From positions 2,113,001-2,177,000 of the forward strand of contig CM073536.1 in NCBI GenBank assembly GCA_037074615.1: a stretch of 64,000 nucleotides of DNA, in the 5' to 3' direction. Shown in pieces: positions 44,067 to 56,894 of this stretch. The notes below the pieces were generated by a model, which worked only from the letters and a program-made list of their open reading frames with translations, searched no databases and had not been told where the DNA came from. A program made the translations under genes and the position numbers. Every line of letters starts with the position of its first letter. Position 1 is the first letter of the stretch. This stretch comes from Leucaena leucocephala (lineage: Eukaryota > Streptophyta > Magnoliopsida > Fabales > Fabaceae).

Positions 44067-47000
44067 CTACCGAGCATCCTTAGATAGAAGAAGGTTGTCG
44101 TTGACCTTGCGAGCATTGCAAAGCTCATCAACATGTGCACCTCTCTCAAACACGGCAGCTGCCCCCATTCCAGTGCCTGCTCACAGTTGACAATATGCAT
44201 TATATCCTTGTGCAGAGTGGAGAACATATTCATAAAATTAGAGAGAAAAAGGGAAGTAGTAACACCTATACACATAGATATAACTCCAAACCGGCAGTCC
44301 TTTCCTCGACGTTTCATTTCATGCAACAATGTCGCTACGCAGCGTGCCCCTACAACAGAATCATTATGAAATTAACATCCTCAAATGACAAAGATGTTCA
44401 GTGTTTACTGTCCAAGTTACCAAAATCAAACAGTGGTTGATTATAAAACAATGGGACGGGAGATTGAATTTCTAATCCACACCTGTTGCACCCAAGGGAT
44501 GCCCAAGGGCAATTGCACCTCCATTAACATTAATCTTTTCAGGATCAAGATCCAGCTTGTTACGGCAATATACAAATTGGGAAGCAAATGCCTGGATAAA
44601 TGCTCGTTACTTGAGTGAGACAATATAAAAAACGAACAAAGAAAAAAAATATAAAGAATTGCCATATTTATTTAATACCTCATTTATCTCAAAAAGATCA
44701 ATGTCGCTGAGTTCCAGATCTGCAGCCTTTACAGCAGCTGGAATTGCAACAGCTGGGCCGACCCCCATGATGGCAGGATCCACACCCACTGCAGCAAAAG
44801 TCCTACATAGCAGAGGTATGAATGCTATATTATATGCCTTTCCTCAAAAACAAAAACACCCTTCTTTTTTATTAAGTATGAATACTATATTATATGCCTG
44901 TTATAGAGGACATACTTGAAATTATTTCAAGAATTGATTATTTACAAATTATGACTAATGAGACTGACTTATGCTTAAGTATAAATCTTGGGTTAAATAT
45001 ACTATCTTGAGAATTTAATGTATATTACAAACATATTGTGTGCGCCTCATATTATATATTTCAAGCAATTTTCACCACTTACTACATCTTAGAGTTCAGT
45101 AAATTTTTACAATTCAAGGTTCAAAACATATGATTTTCTCATTTGTGATGCATATAAGAATTTAACTACTATGTTCATACCCTCATGCTTGGAGGCGTAT
45201 GCAATACGGGTGCTCGTAGATATAGAGAACGTTCATCTAAATTCATATGAGAAAAGGCACAAAATAATAATTATATTGTACATTCCTGATTCATGAAGTT
45301 TTTGACAAATTAAAATGCATATAAAAGTTTGCTAATATGGTGTTTTCTATGCTACCACTTATGTACCTGAATATACCAAGGATGGGTAGTCCCTTCTGCA
45401 TTGCAACACTTCTTTTCATCAGCAAAACAGCCCCAGCACCATCACTTACCTGGCTAGAATTACCTAAACCACAGGAATCAAATGATGAAAAAAAGATGAG
45501 TCAAATGAAAAGTTTGATAAAAGAATCATATTTGTTTGATGATATAATACCGGCAGTGGTACTCCCATCTTTCTTAAACACTGGCCTGAGTCTTGCCAAA
45601 TCTGATGGTGTTGCATTAGGTCGAATTCCGTCATCAACAGAGATGGTGACAGGCTTCTCCTCATTAGTTTTTGGATCCACAATCTATTACAATAAATTTC
45701 ATTAAGAACCCAAGACCTCAAAGATATCACTTACTCAACAAGTTAAATAAAAGTTCAATTTTATATACCTTGGTTGAAACTGGGATAATTTCATCTTTAA
45801 ATTTGCCGTAAGCAGTGGCTGCAGCTGCCCGTCTGTGAGACTCAACCTACCAATACCATTGTTGAGAAATTACATGAGTTGTTAAACTAAAAATAAGCCA
45901 TTTACAAAAAAATAAATAATGAAAATAGAATGATGTGTTAATAGATATGTCAAACTTACAGCTGCCTGATCTTGTTCCTCCCTTGACACTCCAAAGCGGT
46001 GTGCAACATTTTCAGAGGTAATACCCATAGGAAGGAGGCAGTTCTGGGCTTGTTCGAACTTCTCTACCTACCAAAGCACATAAGTTCATATCAGAAACTT
46101 GAAGCCCCTTTAAAGGTTCTGTTTCCAGGAACCAAGGTCAAATACTATCATAAGGTGCTGAGACAAGGAGGAGAGGGGGAAATACTTTAGGATTGACTGA
46201 CCCTTCCCATGCCATTGGATTAGCTGTCATAGATTCTAAACCGGCACCAATACCTATACAATATATTCAAAGGTAAGACAAAGTGTTCAAAGGTACGGTG
46301 ACATAAGAAATTCCAACCAATTCGATGTATTCTTTACCAATGTCATAGAATCCAGCCCTTATAGCAGCAGCTACATCCGCAACAGCCTGCAGCCCAGAAG
46401 AGCATTGCCTATTCACTGTCCTCACAGGTACAGTTTCTGGACCATAAAAATTGTCAAACGGAAGTTTAATACAACAGCAGAAAATATAACGCACATAAAG
46501 ACCTATTTAAATAGACCTATACCAGGAAATCCAGCATAAAATGCCGCCATTCGGCATTCACTAGCTCTCTGAGATCCAGGTGCCAATACAGTGCCCACAA
46601 CAATGTCACCAACTTCAGCCGGATTCAAATTGGTTTTCTCTATCACAGCCTATGATTAAATTCAAAACTCATCATCAAGATTGAGCATACATATAAGCCA
46701 AATGAGCGGTTGGAAATCAGGAATCTTAATTGATAGGGAGTAGTTTATAATGCTTGCAAAATGAATATAGTTGCAAAATTAAATTAGTTAATTATCAAAA
46801 ACCCCCGGGGGAGGAGTTTTTTTTGGGGGGGAGGGGGGATCTCACCTTCAGGACAGGAGCTAGCAGATCATCAGCATGAGTATCTTTGAAACCTCCACGT
46901 TTGGACTTGCAAATCGCTGTTCGATATGCTCTGCAAGTAACAATTAGAGATCAGAACATGAAAATCTAAGTCGAGTTCAGAAATTCCATAACAAATACAA

Positions 47001-47449
47001 GAACTTACGCCACAATCACTACATCGTCCCCAAATAAAGAAGTCCTATTGTATGCAGCACTATCACCCGCCATACATGCCGAAGCCTATTGATTAGAAGT
47101 CAACATAGAAACGTAATTACTGGAAACGTCTGAAAGTCAACATAAACATACAAATGCATACCCAAGGAAAAAAACTTCAAACCAAATTTCAAGCCACTAA
47201 TCAATCGTAAAATTTTGTTTTTGGTCAACTAATCAATGTCAAATCTAGTTCTAAACAAAGAGATAGATGGTTATTTCGCCCACATACCAAACACCGTAAT
47301 CAAAACGAAGTAGAAAAGCCACAAACGCAAATCGGTTAAAAATTCATCGGAATTGTACTCACAGTGAGGGATGATTCGTTCCCGTAGACTGAAGAGGAAG
47401 GCTTGAGGTGGTCAAGCAGAACCTTTTGCCTGTTGATGGCTTTTTCCAT
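44067..47449 (-). CDS. KAT2: Peroxisomal 3-ketoacyl-CoA thiolase (KAT2/PED1-like)
   Basis: Fourteen exons: 47363-47449, 47009-47085, 46846-46930, 46523-46649, 46338-46436, 46186-46253, 45960-46067, 45769-45846, 45551-45683, 45367-45463, 44679-44802, 44483-44591, 44266-44349 and 44067-44176. These give 461 aa, the usual plant KAT length. The N-terminal RQKVLLDHL fits the PTS2 consensus R-Q-x5-H-L, so import into peroxisomes is expected. Active-site residues: Cys137 in NRQCSSGLQ, His392 in GHPLGATG and Cys424 in MCIGTGMG. The enzyme cleaves 3-ketoacyl-CoA with CoA to acetyl-CoA and a shortened acyl-CoA, the last step of beta-oxidation, used in oil mobilisation and jasmonate synthesis. No lesions. 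Which KAT paralogue it is cannot be fixed from sequence alone. Confidence 0.95.
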
Positions 47450-48712
47450 CTTCACGAATGACTGCGGGAGAGGTTCAGCCGAGGAAGGAAGCTAAGCTAT
47501 GCGAGAAAACAGGAGACGTGAGATTTGGAAATAGTAAAATCTCTGAATTTACAATATATACTAATTTTTTGCATTAAAATAAAAATAGAATATTAAAAAA
47601 AAAATCTGCAAGGATTAGGAAGAAGAACTAACTAAAGAAGACGTATATTTTGGACAAAAAATAAAAAGCAGGGAGAGTGATCGATAAAAATATATATAAA
47701 ATAATTTATTGATGAGTTTGTGGGCTTTTGTTGGTTCAGTGGGACATTATCGATGATCACGATGACGTGGATGATGAAGCTAATGTCGAGTATATCCCCA
47801 TCGCAGCTGCTAGCGAGTGATAACTGATAATCTCTACAAATTTGGTAATTTAAGGAATTGAAATAAAAAAATATAATAATTTGTATTTATTTATCAACAA
47901 AAAATAAAAAAATATATAATTACTAGTACTTGATACCAACATGTTGTCACAAAAAGAGTACAATAACATAAATATAATAAATATCACACCATAATTTACA
48001 ATTAAAAATATATTTAATATTGTTCATCACATAAATAATATAAATTTATAATTAAAAATAAATATTCATATTATTAATAATGATCATCATAATTGTATCA
48101 GTATAATATACAAAATAAATATAAATATGTAAAATTTTAAAAGATAAGGTATTCAAAAATTTTAATAATAAATAAAGAACTAGAAACAATAAGTTCATGT
48201 GTAAGAATTTATAATTATATTATTTAATATTTTTTATAATTAAATTTGTTTTTTAAAAGTTGTGATTTCCAATTTTAAAGTGGGAGGTGCGTCCACGCGC
48301 TAGGGGGCGATTGCACGCTAGGGATGGGAAGGAGGGTTGTCATAGAAAAGCGTGCCGTAGGAGATAAAAGAATGACAAGTGACACGCATGTGGATAATCC
48401 TGATGTCAAAAGGCCTCCTAAATTATTATTATCTTGAAGAAAACGTAGCACAATTATATCCTCACGTGTTCTTGGTCTTAAAATATGAAATGAGAGTATC
48501 TAAATCTGGGGAAAGAGAATGTGGTGACCATGACATAGGACAAAAAGTGAAAGAACGTGTAGCATTCATATATACAATTTTGGCTAACAACATTGGACAT
48601 CTAAAACCATAGCTTCTATACAAACAAATCTATCAAGATAATTAATTGAAAACATTTTTCTTTCTTATATGCAGCATTTCATTTTCAATTGAATAGAAGA
48701 AGAAAAGACTCA
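47450..48712. other. Thiolase promoter region and AT-rich spacer
   Basis: Likely KAT 5' UTR and promoter lie just right of 47449. The rest is very AT-rich without coding signal, then the 3' UTR of the kinase gene. Confidence 0.5.
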
Positions 48713-51700
48713 TCAAGTTGGAGGATTGTGTTTCTTCTTGGGCAGAGCAGCTTGCATGAGGCGAAATCTCTGTGTTATTTCTGTGAAGGTTGGCCTAGCT
48801 GCAGGATCAGGGCTCCAGCATTCTTCCATCAGCCTCTTCCATTCAGAATCACAACGTTTTGGGATTGGAGGCCTGAGTGTATTGTTCACAATTCCACCTT
48901 CATTAAATCATTAGTCACAAAAAAACCTTTATTAGAATTCAGATGAAGTTTCGGTACAAGAAACTCTCGTGGACTTGATGATACAGAATATGGTCAAGTG
49001 ATTTTTGGCTTCCATGCTTGATATCCTTGTTTCAGAAGGAATCCAGTGGAAGACAAAGTATAGATTATACATGCTTACCTATTATGGCACCACAGTGCAT
49101 GCTAGCATATGGCTCTTCCCCAGTCAAGATCTCCCACATTGCAATGCCAAATGAGAAAACATCAACCTATTAGACAAGATAATAGCCATTAGCCTGGCAC
49201 TTCAAACGTTACATTCTACACGACGGAACTTCCATTATAAAACAAATGGCTACTTGACCTAGTAGTATGAACGCTTCTTTGTAAATCTTGTAAGTAAGAG
49301 GTTGTGCATTCTCTCAGTCCGTTAGTGTATATCCCTCTAAATACAAAAAACAGACAAACAAACAAGAAGAAGAAGAAAAGATAAATGAGTTGCTAACCTT
49401 CTCAGAAACCCCACTACTGTTTCCATCTAATAATTCCGGTGCCATCCAGGGAAGGGTTCCTCTGACACCACCAGAAACAAGCGTGTTGCGCTTAATTCTT
49501 GATAGGCCAAAATCTGCAACCTAAACAGCACATTTTTACATTTTTACAATCTGCAACTTGTCAGGAAGCAAGTTCAAATTCACGTATCTGCCACAAGTTA
49601 CCTTGCAAACAGGCCGTTCAGGATCCCCCAAATTGACGAGTAGATTATCACACTTTAAGTCGAAATGAACAATATTCTTAAAATGCAAATATTCCATGCC
49701 AAAGGCTGCATCCATTGCAATCATGAGCCGTTTTCGGCGGTCAAGCACTCTGCAGGATGACAAGAAAAAGAGAACCTAAATTTAATTATTGTCAATATTT
49801 TGCAAGCAAAATAGCTCCTGCCAATTAACTAACTTTTCCTTCTTCAAGAGGACATTCCTCAGTGATCCATGTATCATATATTCTGTTAGAGTTGCCAATG
49901 CCCCACCCGGCCCATCTGCAACTACCCCGTAAAAGGCCACCACATTTGGATGGTGAAGAGTTGACAAAATTTTTGCCTCTCGCCAGAATTCTCTTGTCTG
50001 CACATACATATATCATTAGCTTCTATCCTTGTAACATGAATAAAACTACACTGTGGGTTTTTATTCACATGAAGTTTAAGTAAACCATATTGAATATTTG
50101 AATTTTTAGAAAAAAGTGTTTTAGAGTCACCAAAATTGATATTTTGCAAGTAAATAAAATTAATGTCTCGTTCATCATAAAACTATTTCATCGATGACTC
50201 TCTTAAAACGGCAATATGTGTGTGTGTGTGTATCAACATAAGAAGAATGGGAACATAAAGAATACTTGCAAAATTCAACTTGCTTATAATAATTATGTAC
50301 ACCTACCAACCGCTCTTGCTCTGATAATCTGCCAGAAAAATAACTACTTTTTATCCTCTTGATTGCAACATCTGTTCCCCTCCACTTTCCATGATAAACA
50401 GTTCCAAATGTTCCAGATCCTAGCTCTTTCAATTCTTCAATATCAGCATTCTTAATAATCTGCAAGTTTTCATCTTAGATATTAGGTTAAACATGAGTAC
50501 GAGCAGGCTCTGATTCATCTTCTTAGCCTACTAAAACAAATTAAAGGAGGACAAAGTAAGAAGGTAAAGAAAAAAAAAAAACAAAGAAAAACATTGGAAG
50601 GGGACTATCAGTATATAGGAGGCTTTGGTCCTGTATACTGATAGTCCCCTTCCAATGAGTTATATTTAAAAGTTGAGACTGGATACAGAGGGAACGTTGC
50701 TGGTTTAAAAGTTGAAATTGATTAGCCAAAGGTCCAAAAGATGGCATGCACCGTGATGAAGGTGCTAATGATTTATGCTTCTTTATGAAAAACTAGGTGT
50801 TCTTGCACAATGATGATGATGAGTAAATATAATACTCCCCCAGTTTTTAATATAAGACATATTTAACTAATTTGATTCGATTAAGGAAGTTAGCTAAATT
50901 AGTTAATATAGTATATTTTTTCTAAAACACCCCAATCATCTTCTTTAACTCCCTCCCCCTCTCTTATTTGATTATTATTAAGGGAGTATCAAATAGGGGT
51001 AATTTGAAGAAAAGTTGATAAATATAGAAAATATGTCTTATATTTAGGACTAATGTCAACTCTCTAATTAGATTCTATATTAAGGACTGGAGGAGTATAT
51101 TAAAATAAAGGAAAGGAGGGCATCAAGCATTTTTTCAAGCTCATATATTTCCACCAATATAACGACTATCTGCTCTCCTCAAAAAAAGACGTGACAAATT
51201 TATTCATCCACCAATATAATATTGAATGAAATTTTAGCATCCAACACGAAACTAAATTACATCAGATTATGAAACTATAGTAATTTCATACCTGCAAACC
51301 ATAGAGTTCAGCCTCTATTTCAGAAGTTGCTGATCTAATTGATTTATTGATGTTTCTACTATCAACTTTTGCAAACTATCATGGAAAATTAGAATCGTTG
51401 GTCAACCATACAATAAAAAATTATGAATCATATGATGCAATTTTATCTGGAAATTCTCACCTCACTTTGAGATTCTGAACTGGCACTTCCCTTCTCTTCC
51501 CTTTTAGGAAACACAGTTTCAGATTCATCCTCTTCATCTCCATCTACGCCTGAAGAGCTACTATCAATTGGCCCTTTAACAATAGCTGCTGCATTTAGCT
51601 GCTTTATTTTTCGACAAGCAACAGAGCACTGCGACTGGGCACATAACCCAACAAAAGAATGTTGGTCATAGACAATCTTGTCATTCTTCTGGTGAGGACA

Positions 51701-54024
51701 ACTGGCACGGTTCTCATCAGATAGAAAAATCTCCCCTCTGGAAGCTGATCCCTTATTCTGAATTACAATATGAAAATATAAGGATTAATCAATGGCAGAC
51801 TTACAGTCAAGTAGACAAATTCCTAAGAAAATAAACTTACAGAGGCTAGCAGTATGGACTCTCTGTCAGTTAGGGAGTCAATAAGCTGCAAATCAGAGGA
51901 TCCAAGGTGAGATGACTCGCTGTTATCTGTTGCCGACATGGTAAATTGCTGATACACAGTAGAATTTTGGCTTCTCATTAAAAACTCAGAAGCAGCCATG
52001 TCTAGTGGCAGACCATGTGGTTGCTCCCTCAGGTTTCTTGTAGATTCAGACTTTAATGAAGAAGCAGGTACTTTGCATTCGCTACTTCGTAACTCTACTG
52101 AAGACTGGCAACCAACTTGTTTGTAATTGATGCCCCCCAAACCTTTGATAGGCAAGACATTTTCATGTGATGTAACTTCAATATTACCTCCAAATGTTCC
52201 AATTTCACCAGAACAGGCATTGTTATTCTCTGCAAGTTGCAAGCCTCCTTGACTAGGATTCAAAATCCCCTTGCAAGCTCCCTTGGCCAGGTTTTTTTCA
52301 TCAATTACCTCTCCCTCCTGTAATGGCCTTTCCGGGAAAGAACTTGAAACTTGCAGTAGAGGAGACTCGTTTCCCTTTACTTTGAGGGAGGGCTGCAAAT
52401 GATCTTCAAACATCTCATCACTCTGCAACATTGTGTCAGAAAGTGCATGCAACAATCTGCAATGAAACCTCTCTCTATCTCTATCATTAGAGGCTGAAAT
52501 TACTAATGGTGACCCTTCTGGATGAGAGAGATTCTTGTCAAAATGGAATGAACCCTCGTTCGTACGTGGGGGTCTCTCAAATATCATATCCCCTTGACCA
52601 CACGGTGCAGAAGAGCCAAAGCTTTCACTGTGCCTTCTCACGTGATATTGAACACCATCACTGAGATTCTCGGGCTTCAGAAAGGGAGGTCCTTGGGCTA
52701 GATTGTTATAGTATGCAGCTGGATCAACATAATGTGCATCATCTCTATACAAGGAATTGCCACATTGAATTCTTTCCTTCACAAAGGGAACAAGGCCTTC
52801 ATTACCAACATTGCATGGTTGATCCATAATTAGCTCTACGTTGGAAATTTGATGATCTTTAGTCTGAGCACGAATACGAGACATAGGACTAGGTGGTGAT
52901 TGACTGAATGATTTGCCTGTTAAAAACTGAGAACCAGCTTTATTGAGCAATACTCCCAAACGCGGGGACATTGGACTACGATCCTTTACATCCCAAGCAA
53001 ATGCAGATGCAGTTGATTCCTTAAACAATCTTGGACTATTGAAATCAGAGGTATTCCCAAACTGGCTTGTTTGGTTTACCCGAGGACTTGGTTCCAGCAT
53101 GCCATTAACAGCAACGACATACTGATAGTCAACATCAGCTGGCAGATTTACTTTTGCTTCAATACTAGAGTTTGGGTTCTCAGGTTCACTTGAAGATATG
53201 AGAAATATCCGCAATCGTTGAGAGCCTCCAATTCTCTCAAGTTCTTCATACTCCTCTATCATATGATGAAGATCCTCATCAGAACAAACAGAAATAAGAG
53301 CATCCAGATCCTCTCCAGGAAGCTGGTATTTGATAATGTGAGATTGGTTCCATATTGCATGAGTCTTCTCCATAAGTTGCTCCCAAGTAATGTTTTTCCT
53401 TATGGATATAATCCGTGTTTCTCCTCCCACATATCTGAGCTTCCCATCATTTGGCCTTGGTAATATTCTCCCTTCAAAGCTACAAAGAAATTTTATCTTC
53501 TTATAAAACGAAGCATCTGAAAATGCGAATGGAGAAGGATGACATGACTGAAGGGCTTCAGCTGCATAAATTGGTGGAGCAGTTGGTCCTAAAGAAACTG
53601 GATTCAAATAAATTTCTTCACTAAATTTACGAGATCGTGGTCCAATACCACCATGTTCCCACTGGAACTTGTTCAAATTGTTAGGCTCAGCAACGTAACC
53701 TGCTGTTGCAGCGACATCTGACAAATCCAAGTTACTATCAGAATCCATTCTCCTCAGGCCAACAACGCGTGCAGGATCTTCATAAACCACCTGATAATTC
53801 TGATTATAATCAGAACCCAATCTATTTGGCTGGTGATTGTCCACATCAGTTGTGACAGTAAGTCTCCTTAAACCAAACCGATCACGATAGAACTCAGTTG
53901 AAAATTCTTCACCTGTCTGCGAACATATATTGTCTTCATTGCTGTCTAAAAGGATTCCATCATTTGAACCGGCTGTAGTTACTACACCTTTAAGCCCTTG
54001 AGTGCCTGGAGCCTCACTATTCAT
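48713..54024 (-). CDS. PB1-domain Raf-like protein kinase (plant MAPKKK-like)
   Basis: Nine coding exons: 51841-54024, 51461-51757, 51292-51375, 50307-50459, 49834-49997, 49602-49749, 49398-49520, 49079-49166 and 48713-48897, together 1141 aa. A PB1 (octicosapeptide) domain spans about residues 176-277 (KIKFLCSFEGRILPRPNDG, then EDLDALISVCSDEDL). A long Ser/Asn-rich middle follows. The kinase domain covers about 864-1130: glycine loop GSGTFGTVYHG (869-879), catalytic Lys889 in VAIK, HFDLK with Asp991, DFG at 1013-1015 and APE at 1037-1039. The family is the plant B4-type Raf-like kinases, several of which act in osmotic-stress and ABA signalling upstream of SnRK2; this member's role is inferred. 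The ATG sits in a good context (CCACCATGA). The 832-bp intron between exons 3 and 4 contains a perfect hairpin and a MITE. Confidence 0.92.
50592..50657. repeat. Perfect 24-bp inverted repeat (hairpin) in a kinase intron
   Basis: 50592-50615 (CATTGGAAGGGGACTATC...) is the exact reverse complement of 50634-50657, with an 18-base loop that can extend pairing slightly (AGGA/TCCT). It lies in the third intron of the Raf-like kinase. No known miRNA was recognised. Confidence 0.9.
50835..51095. mobile_element. Stowaway-like MITE in the kinase intron
   Basis: About 261 bp between TA dinucleotides. The left end CTCCCCCAGTTTTTAATATA and the right end, reverse-complemented CTCCTCCAGTCCTTAATATA, form terminal inverted repeats matching the Stowaway-type CTCC(C/T)TCCGT...TTAATATAAG pattern. 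Confidence 0.8.
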
Positions 54025-55344
54025 GGTGGCAGAATAATTATAGCTAGCTCCACATAACCATCATTTGCTCTAAAGCATTTTGAATTCTTAGTTCCGGCTC
54101 ACATTCAACAGTGCATATGTGATTCCTCAAATGTAGATTACTCACTTGAATCTCAAATTCATACAAATAAATCCTTTGCCCTTTCGCTGGAAATCTGGTC
54201 TTGCTGATATCAACATATCGTAGATAACAATGGTTATAAACTGAGCACAACCACCTCAATCCCTGTCTTCGTAGGTATATTCAAGAGATGACATGACCAT
54301 GTAATCCCCGATAAAATGAATCAGCAGATCAACTAAGCTAATTATATTTGGCCACCATTAAAAATCTGAAGAGGAAAACCAGGCAATGAATTTACACGTT
54401 AGTTCCATAAAGGAACTTACGAATTTGAACTCTGCAAGAGTCACAATGTCTATAACTATAAGATATGAAATGAAGAGAATGGAATAAAAGATCCAAATTT
54501 CAACAACTACATTCTTTTCTAACAATAAGAGCAAAGTCAGACCAACAGAAACAAAGGTATATAAGAAAATGCATTGTGTCAATGAATCAAATGGGGGTAG
54601 AAAGCTACGCAAAAAGAAATTGATTTTCAGAACTTGGTACCTGTTTGAATGTCCAGAGATTCGCTGATAGCATGAAACATACACTGGGGAGACTGCTGCG
54701 TAGGGAACGGAAGAATTGGGAATCGAGGAATCCATGAAGCACCGAAAAGAAAAGGAAAGAAAAAAAATTGGTGTCAGAGTAGTTTGGGTTTTGATGAAAC
54801 CAGAAAACGGGTATGTTCGTGAGGCAAGGTTTGAGAGGAAGAGAGAGAGAGAGAGGAAAACGTTCCATGAGGAGCGGAGTTCGAACGGATACGTCGGAGA
54901 ATGACATTTGCTTAAAATAGTGCAGCATTAACACTGCAGAAGTTAACAACGTTTTTTCTGCATGTATGCCATTGGCCATGGTCATTGGTCTCTAAAGTCT
55001 AATCTAATCTAAACTTTAACTTTCACTCCCCAATTAAAAAACAAAAACAAAAATCTAAACTTTATCTTGATCTTGACTCTTGATTGCTGGCTTAAAGGGT
55101 GAAAACCTTGATTCTTGTTTTGTCGCTTCCTTCGTTCTTTATTCCACCCGGGGAACGACGTCGACGTGTTCGCTCCAATATTTTGACTCTTTTTACGTAT
55201 GGTTTCTTAATTTCTTAATATAAATTTAAAGTACGGAGGAGATTATAAATTGTAACCATTAACAAAATACTCGTATGTTATATTATAAAATATGTAGGAG
55301 ATGGTTATAATAAATCAGATTACATGTTAAAGGTTAACCTATAC
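54025..55344 (-). other. Kinase leader/promoter region
   Basis: 5' UTR of the Raf-like kinase, probably spliced (see 54641-54735), then its promoter. A GA run is at 54841-54858. No separate gene is supported. Confidence 0.5.
54641..54735 (-). promoter_or_regulatory. Possible leader exon with upstream ATG (uORF) of the kinase gene
   Basis: An ATG at 54735 opens a frame (MDSSIPNSSVPYAAV...) that reaches a splice donor AACAG|GTACC at 54641. If this is part of the kinase 5' UTR it introduces an upstream start codon about 700 bp before the main ATG in genomic distance. It may tune translation or be an alternative N-terminus. Exon status is inferred. Confidence 0.35.
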
Positions 55345-55640
55345 AATTAATATCTGCCCTTCCATTGATACCGTTGTCATCGTCTTCTTCTTCCGATCCT
55401 CCCACCCATAATAGTAACTCCTTCTTCTTCTTCTTCCTCCTCTGCTGCTTTCAGATCCTCCATTAATAAAACTTCGCCATCCCTGTAAGAACTTTGAGCT
55501 CGTCCCACGTCCTACAGTTGAATGAAACCGCCTGTACAAAACTAACAGCAACTTCTTCTTCATCACAGCGACCTCGGATTGTCTTATGATAATCAGTGAG
55601 ATAGAGTTGTTGCTTTCCCGCCGATGTTGCTGCTGTTGAA
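55345..55640 (-). pseudogene. DUF761-type small protein gene, broken duplicate
   Basis: Closely similar to the intact gene at 56895-57251 (shared SLIIIRQ, WRSF(I/T)NGGSESSR, SYYYGW). Three lesions: the ATG position reads GCG (about 55619-55621), a frameshift follows the GYYYGW-equivalent codons (the other frame restores an EEEDDDNGIN-like acidic run), and homology stops at about 55345, before the C-terminal DUF761 helix. The TATA-like TTTTTATAGCAGAAA (about 55706-55720) is conserved with the intact copy. Confidence 0.78.
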
Positions 55641-55720
55641 GTATACGTAATGAGGAAGGTTTGATATGAATATTTGCTGATAACTGCATATATAGGATGT
55701 TGAGGTTTTTATAGCAGAAA

Positions 55721-56894
55721 ATAAAGAAAACTTATTATAGAATCTGAGTATATAAAGTAAAAAGTAAGATTGCGTGTGAGAATGAGTATCGGCTGATGAT
55801 GATTTGAACAAAGGAAGCTCATACAGCGACTTACGCTATTGAAATCTATGCAAGTCATTTTCGTCTTAACTTTAAAGAACAAATTTTAATTATGATCTGG
55901 CGAAAGCTGTACCCTTTCGTCAAATTAGTGTTTTTTAACCCACACAAACCAAAAACAGTTATTATTGGTTTTTTATTTTCGTGATATTTCTTAAATATAG
56001 TGAATTGATATAGATTTTAAATATAAAATATATTTTTTAAATTTTATCAATTATTTTTCAAATCAATCAAATAGAAAAAGAAGGGAGAGAATTAAAGAAG
56101 ATAATTATAATATTTTTAAAAAAAATATAATATAATAACTAATTTAACTAATTTTTTTAATTTAATTAAATTAATTAAATATATCTTATATTATATTTAA
56201 GACGGAAGGAATAGTTGCTTTTGATATTGCACATAGGGGGGATGTTTGTTAAGAATCATTGTTAGTCTTTTTTAACTTTTTTATATCAAATAAATATCAA
56301 TATCCGAACCTGATTGTTTGTCTTTGGTTGGATGATAACATGCAAGTTCCTGTCTAGATAATTATTACTAATGCAAGATCAGTTTTTTGGCCTAATTATA
56401 GCGTCTTATGTATAGTTACAATTAATATATGGTCGTTTTATAAATTTATCTTAAGAAGATACCTTTTTTCACACCAACTAGTTATATACAAAAAAAAAAA
56501 AATCAGTGAGAAACAATGTTGCTGTGGTCTCAACGAAATGATTTAGAAAATTACCAATATATATTCGTAAGTCTCGCAGAATCAACTGCATTCCAAGAAT
56601 ATATTCTGGGAATGGTTGTTAATTAATCCAGATTGATTTCATTTGTTTTATGCGTCATTCGTTCTTGAAGGATCAATTAACAAAAATAATCCATCAAATA
56701 TAGATGAAGTGGGTGTGTGTATTCAATTCCAGTAATTGCAATGATACTGTGCATGGCACTTATCATAGCTTATACCTATAACGCCGTACAAGAAAACAAA
56801 ATTTTCCAACTTTTAAGTAACGACACAAATCCAACAAAAACAATGTAACTTGAAAATTATTCATTTCATGCATAAAAAGTGGGATATAATTAAT
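55721..56894. other. Spacer between DUF761-type copies, with MITE-like DNA
   Basis: 55985-56211 matches the dispersed AT-rich MITE family; its right end, reverse-complemented, reads ATTCCTTCCGTCTTAAATAT, close to Stowaway termini. The remainder shows no gene. Confidence 0.5.

Noticed and set aside
47205..47237. Micro-insertion between ACTAATCAAT repeats in the first thiolase intron
   Set aside because: The repeat is only 10 bp and the insert lacks a clean homopolymer tail; chance is likely in AT-rich DNA.
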